In this document: piece after piece, positions 44,008 to 53,143 of the stretch
How positions within the stretch are numbered: position 1 is the first letter of the stretch
Layout of the letters: the number at the start of each line of letters is the position of its first letter
Source of the DNA: Pedobacter suwonensis
Lineage (GTDB): Bacteria; Bacteroidota; Bacteroidia; Sphingobacteriales; Sphingobacteriaceae
Length of the DNA: 64,000 nt
Direction of reading: 5' to 3'
Assembly: GCF_900111825.1 (NCBI RefSeq)
Contig: NZ_FOJM01000001.1
Span: 140,829-204,828, forward strand
The notes under the pieces: model-generated
The model's input: only the letters and a program-made list of their open reading frames with translations
Databases searched by the model: none
Told to the model about the DNA's origin: nothing
Program-made: the position numbers and the translations under genes

Positions 44008-46557
44008 ATGTTTACCGATTCTGTTCATAATATTCCGAAATCCATTAAGACTAAATTTGATGGTTTTATAGTATTGCCATTATTTGGAGATATTGAAAGT
44101 AATACTTTAAACAGTATTATGTTCAGTATGCTCGCTATTATTTCCTTAGTGGTATCCTATGGTCAGTTCCGGGCGAAAAAAGCATTAAGTGCGGACTGGA
44201 GTTTATTATTTCTCTTCGTGTTAATCGCATATGTTATCATCCGTTGGTTCACAGACTGCTACGAGTTTATGCCCTTTTCTTATTTCGGAAATATTAAATA
44301 CACAGACGTAGTCATCCTTATTTGTTTAGAGGCAGTGGTGCTTAAAACCAATGAGATATATAGTAAAAGTGATGAGCCAGTTTATCTAGATGAACCCTTT
44401 CTCATTGATTTGCCAATATTGGGAAGTGAACAGGATTTACTCAACCGCCAAAAGTTTGCAGTTCGTATCGCTAATAAAATCCAGTCTTTGCCAAACCTAG
44501 ACGACGCTGGCTCGCTTGCAATTGGCATTACTGGAGAGTGGGGATCTGGGAAAACCTCCTTTAATAACCTAATCGAAGCAGCTATAGATAAAGAAAACCG
44601 GATTATTATCAAATTTAACCCATGGCGAAGTTCTTCCTCCGAAAAAATTATTGAAGATTTTTTCTCCTTGCTTATAGCTGAGCTAAAACCTTATGACCAA
44701 AATCTTTCTAATAGTGTTTATGCTTATGCGAGGACATTGACAAAGATTGATGACAACATTTTAACCAAGATTATACAGTATGTAGCGGATCTTTTTGAGC
44801 GGAGCAACAAGAATGAAATTTATGATTCTATTAATAAATCCCTCGTCGCCATTAGCAAGCAAATCATCATTTTTATAGATGATCTGGATAGACTCGATAA
44901 AAAAGAAATTGCCGAGGTGCTTAGGATAATCCGCAATACGGGGAATTTTAACAAGGTAGTATATGTGGTGGCATATGATAAGGACTATGTACTTGAGGGC
45001 ATAAAATCATTCAATGAGTCCAATCATCAAGCTTTTCTAGAAAAAATATTTCAGTTTGAGTTTGCACTTCCCTTATATAGAGCTGAAGTTATTCGTCATT
45101 ACCTTAAAACTTTGTTAAGATCTCAGTTACCTGAGGGATTTGAAAATCAGGTGGAGATTGCTTTGGAGTCCAGAGGATATAATGGGGTAAATTTCACAAG
45201 TGAAATCATTGAAACGCATCGCGGCGCTATACGATTGGTAAATGCTTTGTCCTTTGAGATTAAGGATATCATTCATGATGTTTTTTTCTATGATTTTTAC
45301 CTGTTACAACTTCTCAAAACAAAATTTCCTAAAGTATTCAAATTACTTTTTGATAATTACCAGTTGTATTTTGTTCCCTTTGATCGTGGAAAAGAAGTGT
45401 ATCATCGGCTTCGAAAAGAACACGAGCGAAATGTTGATGACAATCAACTGGATATGAGACGCTTTATGAGGTTTGGCGATGATGGACTGAGGGATAATAA
45501 TTTAACCGAGGAACAGAAAGAACCAATATTTTTTTCAGAATTACCCAGGCTGGGATTATCAGAATCGCAACAGCTGCTAATTAGGCGATTAATATTTGAA
45601 CTACTCGATCCGGACCGAGAGACAGGTACACTTAAAAACGAGCGGTATAAAGTTTTTGCAAAAGCCGCTAATTTTTATAAATATTTTGCCTTTGAACTCT
45701 TAGATGGAGAGATACCATCCGTTGATTTTGAGAATTCCAGAAGAAATCCATACGAGAAATATCTAGAAGAGGTAATACAGTGGACAAATGAGAATAAATT
45801 TAGCGCAGTTATGGACAGGCTGAATAAAATTGAAATATTTGAAACGCTGGCTGAGTTTGAGAACCACATAAAGATCCTCTTTGAAATTGGCCGCTGGTAT
45901 TCGAAACGCGATGGAATACATGGCTATGATAAAGGCTATTTATTGGGTGTTATGTTGTACCCGATGAAAAACATTGAAGAACAACTCAGTCTTTATGGCT
46001 CCATGGACGAGTACATAACATTTTTGAAAAGTAATTTCATTCAAGATGAAGGGAGCCGGGCCTTTGAGAACTTGATGATAAACTACATACTTTCTCAACA
46101 TGAAAAATTTCCAATTTCTAATCCAGAACTCTCAAAAATTAGTCTAGAGAATCTTAAGCGGTATACCTTGGAATTTGATGAACTGAGTTCAGAATTTTGG
46201 AATGTTTACCATAGCTGTAAAGTTAAAGATGAGGAAAGCTTTAGACTTCAAACACCCCCTGAGGCGCAAGCGATGATGCGTGAATTTTATAAAACCCATA
46301 CTTATGCTAAGGACCTTGGTAAATTCATCATGCAGACCAGTCCGGAATCAGAATATTACTATATAGACAAGGCAAGGTGGGAAGGAATATTTGATTCAAT
46401 CGGTGAGTTTGAAGAATGGTTTAATAGTGCTCTTAATATTGATAAGACATCAACATATTTCGGCGAATTTATTTCCTTTTACAATAAGAGCATACCTGCA
46501 CGGCCAAACGGAATCAAATGGGATTTCAAATATATAACACCAGATCGTTGGAGATAA
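44008..46557 (+). CDS. KAP-family P-loop NTPase
   Basis: An 849-aa protein with two N-terminal membrane segments (SIMFSMLAIISLVVSY and WSLLFLFVLIAYVIIRWF) and a KAP NTPase domain. Walker A GEWGSGKTS at 176-184 (K182), FNPWRSSS, Walker B IIIFIDDLDRL (D291, D292), and VVYVVAYDKDYV are family motifs. KAP NTPases recur in phage defence as membrane-bound sensors or motors. The C-terminal ~450 residues are an unrecognised helical region. A second frame from ATG 43958 (MKKFLYLLGKPQLLFVICLP...) looks like a missing first membrane helix, so the true N-terminus may have been split by a frameshift near 44030. 22 bp before the next gene. Confidence 0.82.
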   Translation: MFTDSVHNIPKSIKTKFDGFIVLPLFGDIESNTLNSIMFSMLAIISLVVSYGQFRAKKALSADWSLLFLFVLIAYVIIRWFTDCYEFMPFSYFGNIKYTDVVILICLEAVVLKTNEIYSKSDEPVYLDEPFLIDLPILGSEQDLLNRQKFAVRIANKIQSLPNLDDAGSLAIGITGEWGSGKTSFNNLIEAAIDKENRIIIKFNPWRSSSSEKIIEDFFSLLIAELKPYDQNLSNSVYAYARTLTKIDDNILTKIIQYVADLFERSNKNEIYDSINKSLVAISKQIIIFIDDLDRLDKKEIAEVLRIIRNTGNFNKVVYVVAYDKDYVLEGIKSFNESNHQAFLEKIFQFEFALPLYRAEVIRHYLKTLLRSQLPEGFENQVEIALESRGYNGVNFTSEIIETHRGAIRLVNALSFEIKDIIHDVFFYDFYLLQLLKTKFPKVFKLLFDNYQLYFVPFDRGKEVYHRLRKEHERNVDDNQLDMRRFMRFGDDGLRDNNLTEEQKEPIFFSELPRLGLSESQQLLIRRLIFELLDPDRETGTLKNERYKVFAKAANFYKYFAFELLDGEIPSVDFENSRRNPYEKYLEEVIQWTNENKFSAVMDRLNKIEIFETLAEFENHIKILFEIGRWYSKRDGIHGYDKGYLLGVMLYPMKNIEEQLSLYGSMDEYITFLKSNFIQDEGSRAFENLMINYILSQHEKFPISNPELSKISLENLKRYTLEFDELSSEFWNVYHSCKVKDEESFRLQTPPEAQAMMREFYKTHTYAKDLGKFIMQTSPESEYYYIDKARWEGIFDSIGEFEEWFNSALNIDKTSTYFGEFISFYNKSIPARPNGIKWDFKYITPDRWR

Positions 46558-46579
46558 TAAGAAATACTAGAAATTAAAA

Positions 46580-47632
46580 ATGAAAAACGACACCATATAC
46601 CTTTTACATTTAACCACCGAACATGCCGAAGAGCTCTATAATTTGGTTGATGATGAAGAGGTGAAACGATACTTTTCATCCTTTAACGGCGAAAAAGATG
46701 AGATCATATCTCAATTAGTTGGCTTGAATCAAAATTTACGGAAGCAGCAGTACTGGGGTATATTTAACACAGATAGAGTGTTAGTTGGGTATATTTCAAT
46801 CAAGGCTAATCTAGATATTATCAAGACACAAGATCCGGAAATCGATACTGACGCGCTGTTCGAGATGCTAAATGAAAGTCCTGTTCAAGGCAAGAAGAGG
46901 GAGGAACGCGAATTATTAAAGGCACCATTTGCTGTTGATTTTGTAACACATCGGGATTTCAGGACAAAGGGTTTAGCATTTATGGCGATCGAATTATTAA
47001 AAGACTATGCGAAATCAGCAGGTATTACCGCGTTATATTTTGACGTACATCAGGAAAATATTGGTTCAAAAAACCTCATGACAAAAATTGGTGCGGTCCA
47101 CTTAAAGGATTCAGATAACCTATTGTACCCCTCAGGTATATATGAACTTTCTTTAAAAGAGGGTCCCAAGGAAATAGCTGACTTTATTTCTTCTCATTCC
47201 TTGGAGAGACAAAAGCCATACAACATGGCCCGTCAAATGATTAGTCAAGTTCCGGAGCTATTTAACCAACGTGAAATTTTAATTGAACTATTCGAGCGGA
47301 TATTTGAAAAGATCCCCCGCATTGAAACCTGTCCTGACATTGAAAGCTGTTGTTTAAAAACTGAATTTAATGAAAGGCATATGGAGATTGGGACTAAACG
47401 AAGGGAAAACCCGCTGACATTGATTTTTTCTATTGCTCACGAATATGGCCATCTACTTCAACCTTTACCAAGTGAACTAGAGAAAAAGCCTTTTAGCAGA
47501 GAAAAGTATTTGCGCGAAGCGCAGGCCTGGGACCTTGCGGAAGATTTTTTAAGAGGTTTTCCATTATATTTATATCATTGGCCGGAGTTTATTCGCTTCA
47601 GAAATTCGAGACTAGAGAGTTATCTACCATAA
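46580..47632 (+). CDS. GNAT acetyltransferase fused to an ImmA/IrrE-like metallopeptidase
   Basis: A 350-aa protein. The N-terminal ~200 residues are GNAT: VTHRDFRTKGLAFMAIELL (acetyl-CoA loop) and FDVHQENIGSKNLMTKIGA. The C-terminal ~130 residues hold a zinc-protease site HEYGH (H287, E288, H291) with a candidate third ligand E313 in REAQAWDLAEDF. This spacing is like ImmA/IrrE peptidases, which cut repressors or sensors. I know of no common fusion like this. It lies between the KAP NTPase and SIR2 genes on the same strand, so it may modify or cleave a partner in the same system. Confidence 0.75.
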   Translation: MKNDTIYLLHLTTEHAEELYNLVDDEEVKRYFSSFNGEKDEIISQLVGLNQNLRKQQYWGIFNTDRVLVGYISIKANLDIIKTQDPEIDTDALFEMLNESPVQGKKREERELLKAPFAVDFVTHRDFRTKGLAFMAIELLKDYAKSAGITALYFDVHQENIGSKNLMTKIGAVHLKDSDNLLYPSGIYELSLKEGPKEIADFISSHSLERQKPYNMARQMISQVPELFNQREILIELFERIFEKIPRIETCPDIESCCLKTEFNERHMEIGTKRRENPLTLIFSIAHEYGHLLQPLPSELEKKPFSREKYLREAQAWDLAEDFLRGFPLYLYHWPEFIRFRNSRLESYLP

Positions 47633-47714
47633 TAAATTAGTCGGTAAATATGATTGATTATATGATCCAAGCAGGGAGAATTAATAATTTGCTTCTAAAT
47701 ACTTTAGTTAACAT

Positions 47715-48854
47715 ATGGCAACCAGCATGATTCTTGGCGCGGGATTCTCGTATAATGCCGGCCTCCCTTTGGTTTCAGGGATATCGGAAAAATTCTTGCG
47801 GGATCCACTTGAGGACCAAATATTATTCTTTGGTTCTGGTGAGTGGAAGTGGGTCGATTGGGCAAATCACGCTGATATGCAAAACGGACGTATCCAGCAT
47901 CTTGGTCTCGAGATTGGTTATTTTATTTCTTATCTAATTAAAGAATTTCAGAAATCAAGTGGCGAGGAAGTTATTAATTATGAAAAATTTTATCAGTTTG
48001 TTATCGATAAGCGCTATACAGAAACTGAGAAATTCGAGCAATACTTGAAAGATGCGGAGTTAGCGTTCAAAAAAAAATATCCCATTTCCAAGGCTGAGTT
48101 CTCAGAGTTACCGGATTATGAGATATTTTCTTGCATTTATCATTTAATCGAAGATTTGTTGTGGGTGAGGCTAAGTTATGATGAAATTTCAAAACGATAT
48201 TCAACCTATATTAATTTTTTTAAAGCGAAGCATCACCAATTGAACATCTTTACCCTCAATCATGACCTGCTTTTGGAAAGAATATTTGACCATGAAAAAA
48301 TTTCATATTGCGATGGCTTCTCAACAAACGGAAAGATTTTGTTAGGATCTCGGAATCAAAAGCTACCTGTTTTCAGTAACTCGTTTTATGGCCCCATAAA
48401 TGTTCTGAAACTGCATGGTTCAATTGACCTTTATAAGTACAATTACATCAGAGAGACAAACCGTTATAAAGGTTATGATTATTTTAAAACACTAGACTAC
48501 CGTGACAAACACTATGCGACCGATGTAGATGATTCTGGAAAAGTGGTGCAAAATTTCACTCCTCAAATTGTTCCGCAATTTATAACCGGAGCCTCAAAGA
48601 TGGATATCATCAATAGTAATAATATGTACAGGGAATTATATGAACGGTTTAGCCAGGAACTCATCAAAAGTGAAAAGTTAATAATTATTGGTTATTCATA
48701 TCAAGACGATCATATTAACAGTGTGATAGAAAAATCCTTAAAAAATTTCAGTCAAGTTATCAATATTAATCCAGGTGCAAAGTTTCCATTCGAACATCAA
48801 AACATTCATAACTTATTGCCAGACGAGGTTCCACTTGAGCTCCTGATCCATTAA
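47715..48854 (+). CDS. SIR2-family protein, putative NADase effector
   Basis: A 379-aa protein. GAGFSYNAGLPL at 8-19 (NAD-binding GAG), FTLNHD with N182 and D184, KLHGS with catalytic-type His234 and IIIGYSYQDDHIN are the SIR2-like set seen in defence NADases such as ThsA and DSR. The zinc-binding Cys residues of protein deacetylases are absent. NAD depletion on infection would stop the cell. It is the last gene of the KAP-GNAT/peptidase-SIR2 row, with an 82-bp gap upstream. Confidence 0.85.
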   Translation: MATSMILGAGFSYNAGLPLVSGISEKFLRDPLEDQILFFGSGEWKWVDWANHADMQNGRIQHLGLEIGYFISYLIKEFQKSSGEEVINYEKFYQFVIDKRYTETEKFEQYLKDAELAFKKKYPISKAEFSELPDYEIFSCIYHLIEDLLWVRLSYDEISKRYSTYINFFKAKHHQLNIFTLNHDLLLERIFDHEKISYCDGFSTNGKILLGSRNQKLPVFSNSFYGPINVLKLHGSIDLYKYNYIRETNRYKGYDYFKTLDYRDKHYATDVDDSGKVVQNFTPQIVPQFITGASKMDIINSNNMYRELYERFSQELIKSEKLIIIGYSYQDDHINSVIEKSLKNFSQVININPGAKFPFEHQNIHNLLPDEVPLELLIH

Positions 48855-49775
48855 AAACGAGCCTACCTAGTTTTGCTGACTGATTGCGAGAGTTAAGGTT
48901 AAATAAAAATCCCCTTATTTTCTTTGGAAACTGTATATAATGGATAAACCAATTTGATTGGCTCCATTCTGCCAATTTTAGAAGAGTCCGAAACAAACTG
49001 GTTATCAAGAAGTAATCAAAAATTTATTTTAGGTGAAGAGGGGGCAATAGGTTATGGTTTTTCCATATAGTGATGAGAAACTTGGCAAGAAATATACGAA
49101 CGAAGATCTATTTAGATCAGCGTTTGAAGTGTCAAGTAAGTATAATCAACCTATCGACTAAAACTTATGTACCAATCGGGAATGTCAATATACCAATTGT
49201 TGTCTGCTGTTTTGTAAAACAAGAATGTTGTTCTCATTATTTGTTATATTGAATCATCTCTTTATTGGCAGCTGGTTTTTTTTGTTACTCTTTTTATCAA
49301 AAATGCACTTACGGCCGTAAAACATAAAAAAAACCGCGCGCAGCCTATCTGAGTAGCCGCGGCCGTTACTAATCTACTTAAAAAGAGGGTGAAATTTATT
49401 TTAAAACTCGGGAAGCAAAATAAATTTTATCAGATTTTTCTGATTAAAAAACGTCTCCGAGGCGAGTTTTAAATTTTCAGGATTAATGTTATTAAGCAAG
49501 GAATTATTCCCTAGAACCTCTAGCGGATTTTCTTTATTTTCGAATTGGCCACCCAGGTTAGATATTACGGTTCGATTTGTGCCAGCTATTTTGGAGTGTC
49601 AGTGCCAGCAATTACGATTTAAAGGATGCCACTTTTAATTTTTAAAGAGAATGATTATATTTACACAATAGCAATTGCAGCTAAAACGTACAAAAATAAA
49701 TGGTGAGCGATTAGGTGAGTTGAATCGAAAACCGCATAAAATACTATTTAAACGCTGATTTTAGAACCAGGTGCA
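48855..49775. other. Right end of the element without clear genes
   Basis: About 920 bp. A 35-codon frame at 49054-49161 (MVFPYSDEKLGKKYTNEDLF...) may be a remnant. A GC-rich inverted repeat with AACCGCG and CGCGGCCGTT arms is at 49331-49367. Around 49700-49735 lie ggtgagt motifs like those near attL. Confidence 0.4.
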
Positions 49776-49793
49776 AATCCCAGCGGGATCACA
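49776..49793 (+). other. Right attachment site (attR core)
   Basis: aatcccagcgggatcaca, identical to the 3' end of tRNA-Lys at 16709-16726. The bases before it do not form a tRNA, so this is the duplicated end left by integration. Confidence 0.85.
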
Positions 49794-50571
49794 TAAGTCC
49801 TTTCCTGCTCATTGGAGCATTTTATTTCATGATGCTAAAAGCCTAAACAGCCGTTTATTGTCTCTGCCTGTTCCAACGCAGCAATACCCCAGGGCGAATT
49901 TCTCTTCACCTTTTATTTACCCATTGTATACCTTCCCATCCAAAGTGAGGTAAATGTTTGATCTGCCTGATCTATACCAGGGCTATAGCTCTACCAAAGT
50001 AAGTGTTTAGCAGTGTGCAAGCAGGTGTCACGCAAGCCTGGCCGGAAGGTGGGTCAAACGTGGGGTAAATGTGGGGTGAAGGTGGACTTTTGAATGTTTT
50101 TTGGGAGTAATTTTTTTTCAGATGGATGATTTGGGTACTCATCTTTTTGGGTGATTATAATATACTCAAATTATGGCGAAACAGACAAAAAAAGCTTGTA
50201 AATTTTCGACAAGGGCAATATCAACGCAATTTATTAGGGTTTGTACCAGGCGTTGGGAAGCTGCTATAGATTGATCATTGTACCGTGCTTGCAATTCGCC
50301 TCATGGAGTAGATCAACTTAATTTTATTCATCTAGCCATAGGCAACAGTGCTAAAATTGAACGGGTAAATAACTGAAGCTGTTTTGTGTCTGGTTGCCCC
50401 TTCCCCATCCATATCTTTACGGGCTAAATCAACGTAACCTGAACGCTCTTCTTAAAGCACCAGGAAGGATTTTAAGGTTTTAATCAGCCAATGAGGTATA
50501 GTTCAGGCCATCACCCGCAACTGTAAATTAACAGGGAACCTCGCTCAATGCTTCCTTTTTTATATGCTGTT
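49794..50571. other. Gap right of the element
   Basis: About 780 bp with no credible gene. A G/T-rich stretch at 50050-50085 has repeated gtggggt-type wording. The frame at 49771-49953 runs through attR and is not a gene. Confidence 0.4.
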
Positions 50572-52404
50572 TTATGATTGTTGCGCCTCGAGCTGCAAGC
50601 CACTCAGGTACTTATACAGCCCTTGTTCAGTTTTCATGAGTTCCTGGTGGGTGCCCGATTCAACAATCTGGCCCTTTTCCAGCACCAGGATCCTGTCTGC
50701 TTCACGAATGGTAGATAACCGGTGCGCGATGATGATAGACGTCCGTCCGCTCATTAATTCTTCAAGTGCTTCCTGCACCAGGCGTTCTGATTCAGAGTCG
50801 AGCGAAGAAGTGGCTTCGTCCAGAATCAGTATAGACGGATTTTTTAACAGGGCCCGTGCAATGGCAATGCGCTGGCGTTGCCCGCCCGAAAGTTTTACGC
50901 CACGTTCTCCAACAACGGTTTCGTAGCCTTCTGGAAATGCACTGATAAAATCATGCGCATTTGCCCTTTTAGCCGCCTGTATAATTTCTGTTTTTGTAGC
51001 CTTTAGCTTGCCATAGGCGATGTTTTCCAATATCGTTCCGCCAAATAACATCACATCCTGTGGCACAATCGCGATCTGATTCCGTATATCCGTAAGTGAA
51101 TAGGCGGTGGCTGGTTTGCCATCAAACAGGATTTCGCCGCTTTGCGGATGATAAAATTGCAGGATCAATCCTGCAGTAGTCGATTTACCCGAACCACTTG
51201 GACCTACTATAGCTATTTTTTGTCCGGCTTTCGCTTCGAAAGATACCTGGTTTAACACCCGTACTTCCGGCCTTGAGGGATAGGCAAAATTAATGTGTTT
51301 AAAAGCAAGATTCCCCGCTATTTTTTGTTTTGGTACGTTGTCGTTTTCGACTATCGATACTGCTTCACCCTGTTCGCCCAATATCTCCAGCACCCGTTCG
51401 CTGGCACCTACAGCCTTTTGCAGGTTGGCAAAAAGTTCCGGAAAACTACCCAGGGAACTGCCAAGGAACATCGCATAAAGTGAAAATTTTAAAAGTTCGC
51501 CAAAGGTAATTTCCTGGTGACTGACCAGGATACAGCCATAACCAATCACCCCCAGTACACTTCCAAAAACACAAAGCACGATAAAGGAAACAAACATGCC
51601 TCTGAATTTGGCTCCTTTAATAGCAATATCGGCTACCTCGCGGATGGTATTCCTGTACCGTGCGGCTTCAAAGGCTTCATTTACAAACGCCTTTACATTT
51701 GATATGCCCGACAGGGTTTCTTCAACAATGCTGTTTGATTCGGCCATTTTATCCTGGGCCTGGCGCGAAATCTTCTTGATAAACCGCCCGAATAACACCG
51801 CAAACACAATCATCAGGGGTAAAATCAAAAGCAGGGTAAAAACCAGTTTTTTCGAAATGATGGCCATCAAGACAATGCCGCCTGCAAACAATACAAACTG
51901 CCGTAACATCTCAGCAATGGTGGTGGTTAAGGTATCCTGAACCTGCGACAGATCCGCAGAGATCCTGCTGTTGAGCTCCCCAACCCTGCGGTTGGAAAAG
52001 AAGTTCATCGGCAAGGTGATCAACTTGAAATAGGTATCGCGCCTGATATCGGCAAGGGAACGTTCTGCTACATTGACAAACCATAAAATTCTAAAATAAG
52101 ATACCACTGCCTGCAAGGCCAATACAACAAAGGCTAACATTAAGATTCCCGGTATGGTATCCGGCAAATAACCATTGGCGTGTTTACCCTGTGCGGTATC
52201 AATCAATGCACCGATAAAAGATGGAAAGGCCAGCCCAACCAAACTTGATAAAAAGAGAAAAAACAGCGCTGCAATGAATTTGCCGCGATAGGGTTTCAGA
52301 TAAGTGAGCAAACGGGCAACATTACCCAAACTTTTTCTGTTTATTTTGGCTTTTGATAATTCAACGCCTGGTGCATTTCCGCTGTTTAACTGTTTTCTTG
52401 CCAT
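50572..52404 (-). CDS. ABC exporter, fused permease-ATPase (MsbA/ABCB type)
   Basis: A 610-aa half-transporter expected to work as a homodimer in the inner membrane. Six membrane helices lie in residues ~40-330, with an N-terminal cytoplasmic stretch. The ATPase has Walker A GPSGSGKST, the signature LSGGQRQR, Walker B ILILDEATSSLD and the H-loop AHRLS. Likely substrates are lipids, drugs or peptides; nothing nearby narrows this. Full length; ATG 52404. Confidence 0.9.
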   Translation of the reverse strand: MARKQLNSGNAPGVELSKAKINRKSLGNVARLLTYLKPYRGKFIAALFFLFLSSLVGLAFPSFIGALIDTAQGKHANGYLPDTIPGILMLAFVVLALQAVVSYFRILWFVNVAERSLADIRRDTYFKLITLPMNFFSNRRVGELNSRISADLSQVQDTLTTTIAEMLRQFVLFAGGIVLMAIISKKLVFTLLLILPLMIVFAVLFGRFIKKISRQAQDKMAESNSIVEETLSGISNVKAFVNEAFEAARYRNTIREVADIAIKGAKFRGMFVSFIVLCVFGSVLGVIGYGCILVSHQEITFGELLKFSLYAMFLGSSLGSFPELFANLQKAVGASERVLEILGEQGEAVSIVENDNVPKQKIAGNLAFKHINFAYPSRPEVRVLNQVSFEAKAGQKIAIVGPSGSGKSTTAGLILQFYHPQSGEILFDGKPATAYSLTDIRNQIAIVPQDVMLFGGTILENIAYGKLKATKTEIIQAAKRANAHDFISAFPEGYETVVGERGVKLSGGQRQRIAIARALLKNPSILILDEATSSLDSESERLVQEALEELMSGRTSIIIAHRLSTIREADRILVLEKGQIVESGTHQELMKTEQGLYKYLSGLQLEAQQS

Positions 52405-53143
52405 TGTTTTGATGTGATCTTGTTTGGGGGCGATTTCTGCTCTATCGCTTATTCCTGCGCCAAAGCAGGTTTTGATAGTGAAGACGGATCAATGCCAAAA
52501 ATACTTTAAATATCATCATAAATTAGGCAGTTTATTCGTGGCTTAATTAACTTGTTCTAGCCGGACATCACTGGCTTCATTCGGCTCAAAAGCTCCCGAA
52601 ATGTCTTCCACTGACTGGGATCAATTCAAGGTGATTTGCAACATTTCCAAAAAAAAGTATCACGAGCTGATATTTCAAATTTTAATCTACCGGATAGAAA
52701 TGTTTTCCTCCGTTGTAATAGATAGGATAATCTATGCTTTTTCGCGATTTCCTTTCAGGATAGAGAATCGCATCCATTTGAAAAAAAATCATTAGCTTTA
52801 TTTAGGTTATTGCAGCTAAATTTTATAAGGGAAAAGTATATCTGGTAACTATTTGATTTTCGTTGTATAGGATGATTCTGGTCAGATCATATTTATCTCC
52901 TATCATTTGAACTTAGGTATTTAGACATAAAATAATGATGCGCTTAAAGCCGCAGAAATGTAGGATATCGGAAAAAGTACCGGTGATAAAACGATAAGAG
53001 ACGACGAAGCTTTTTAAATGTGCCGTGTTTCGGTTTAAGTTCAATTAAATGAAGTATTATTTTAACTTTCTATAAAATAATGATATTCAGGTGTATGTGT
53101 GTTTTATCAATACATTCGTCTAGTTGTTATGCGTAAAAAATAA
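52405..53143. other. Intergenic region between the ABC exporter and FIST genes
   Basis: About 740 bp of AT-rich sequence between divergent genes. Short frames only; no repeat or RNA recognised. Confidence 0.4.

Larger units (their letters stand above)
16709..49793 (+). mobile_element. Integrative mobilizable element in tRNA-Lys carrying defence genes
   Basis: The ends are an 18-bp direct repeat, one in the tRNA 3' end (16709-16726) and one at 49776-49793. The integrase gene is the first gene inside, reading away from the tRNA. Excisionase-like HTH genes and BtgA/BtgB-type mobilization genes are present at 30.4-33.2 kb. I find no type IV secretion or coupling-protein genes, so transfer would need a helper. 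The host tRNA is kept whole at the left end. About two thirds of the content is nuclease, NTPase, HEPN, Argonaute or SIR2-type cargo. Confidence 0.85.

Noticed and set aside
49739..49793. Second tRNA-Lys gene at the right end of the element
   Set aside because: Only the T-arm 3' strand and acceptor 3' strand are present; no cloverleaf can form.
49771..49953. 60-codon frame over the right att site
   Set aside because: It reads through the duplicated tRNA end into non-coding sequence.
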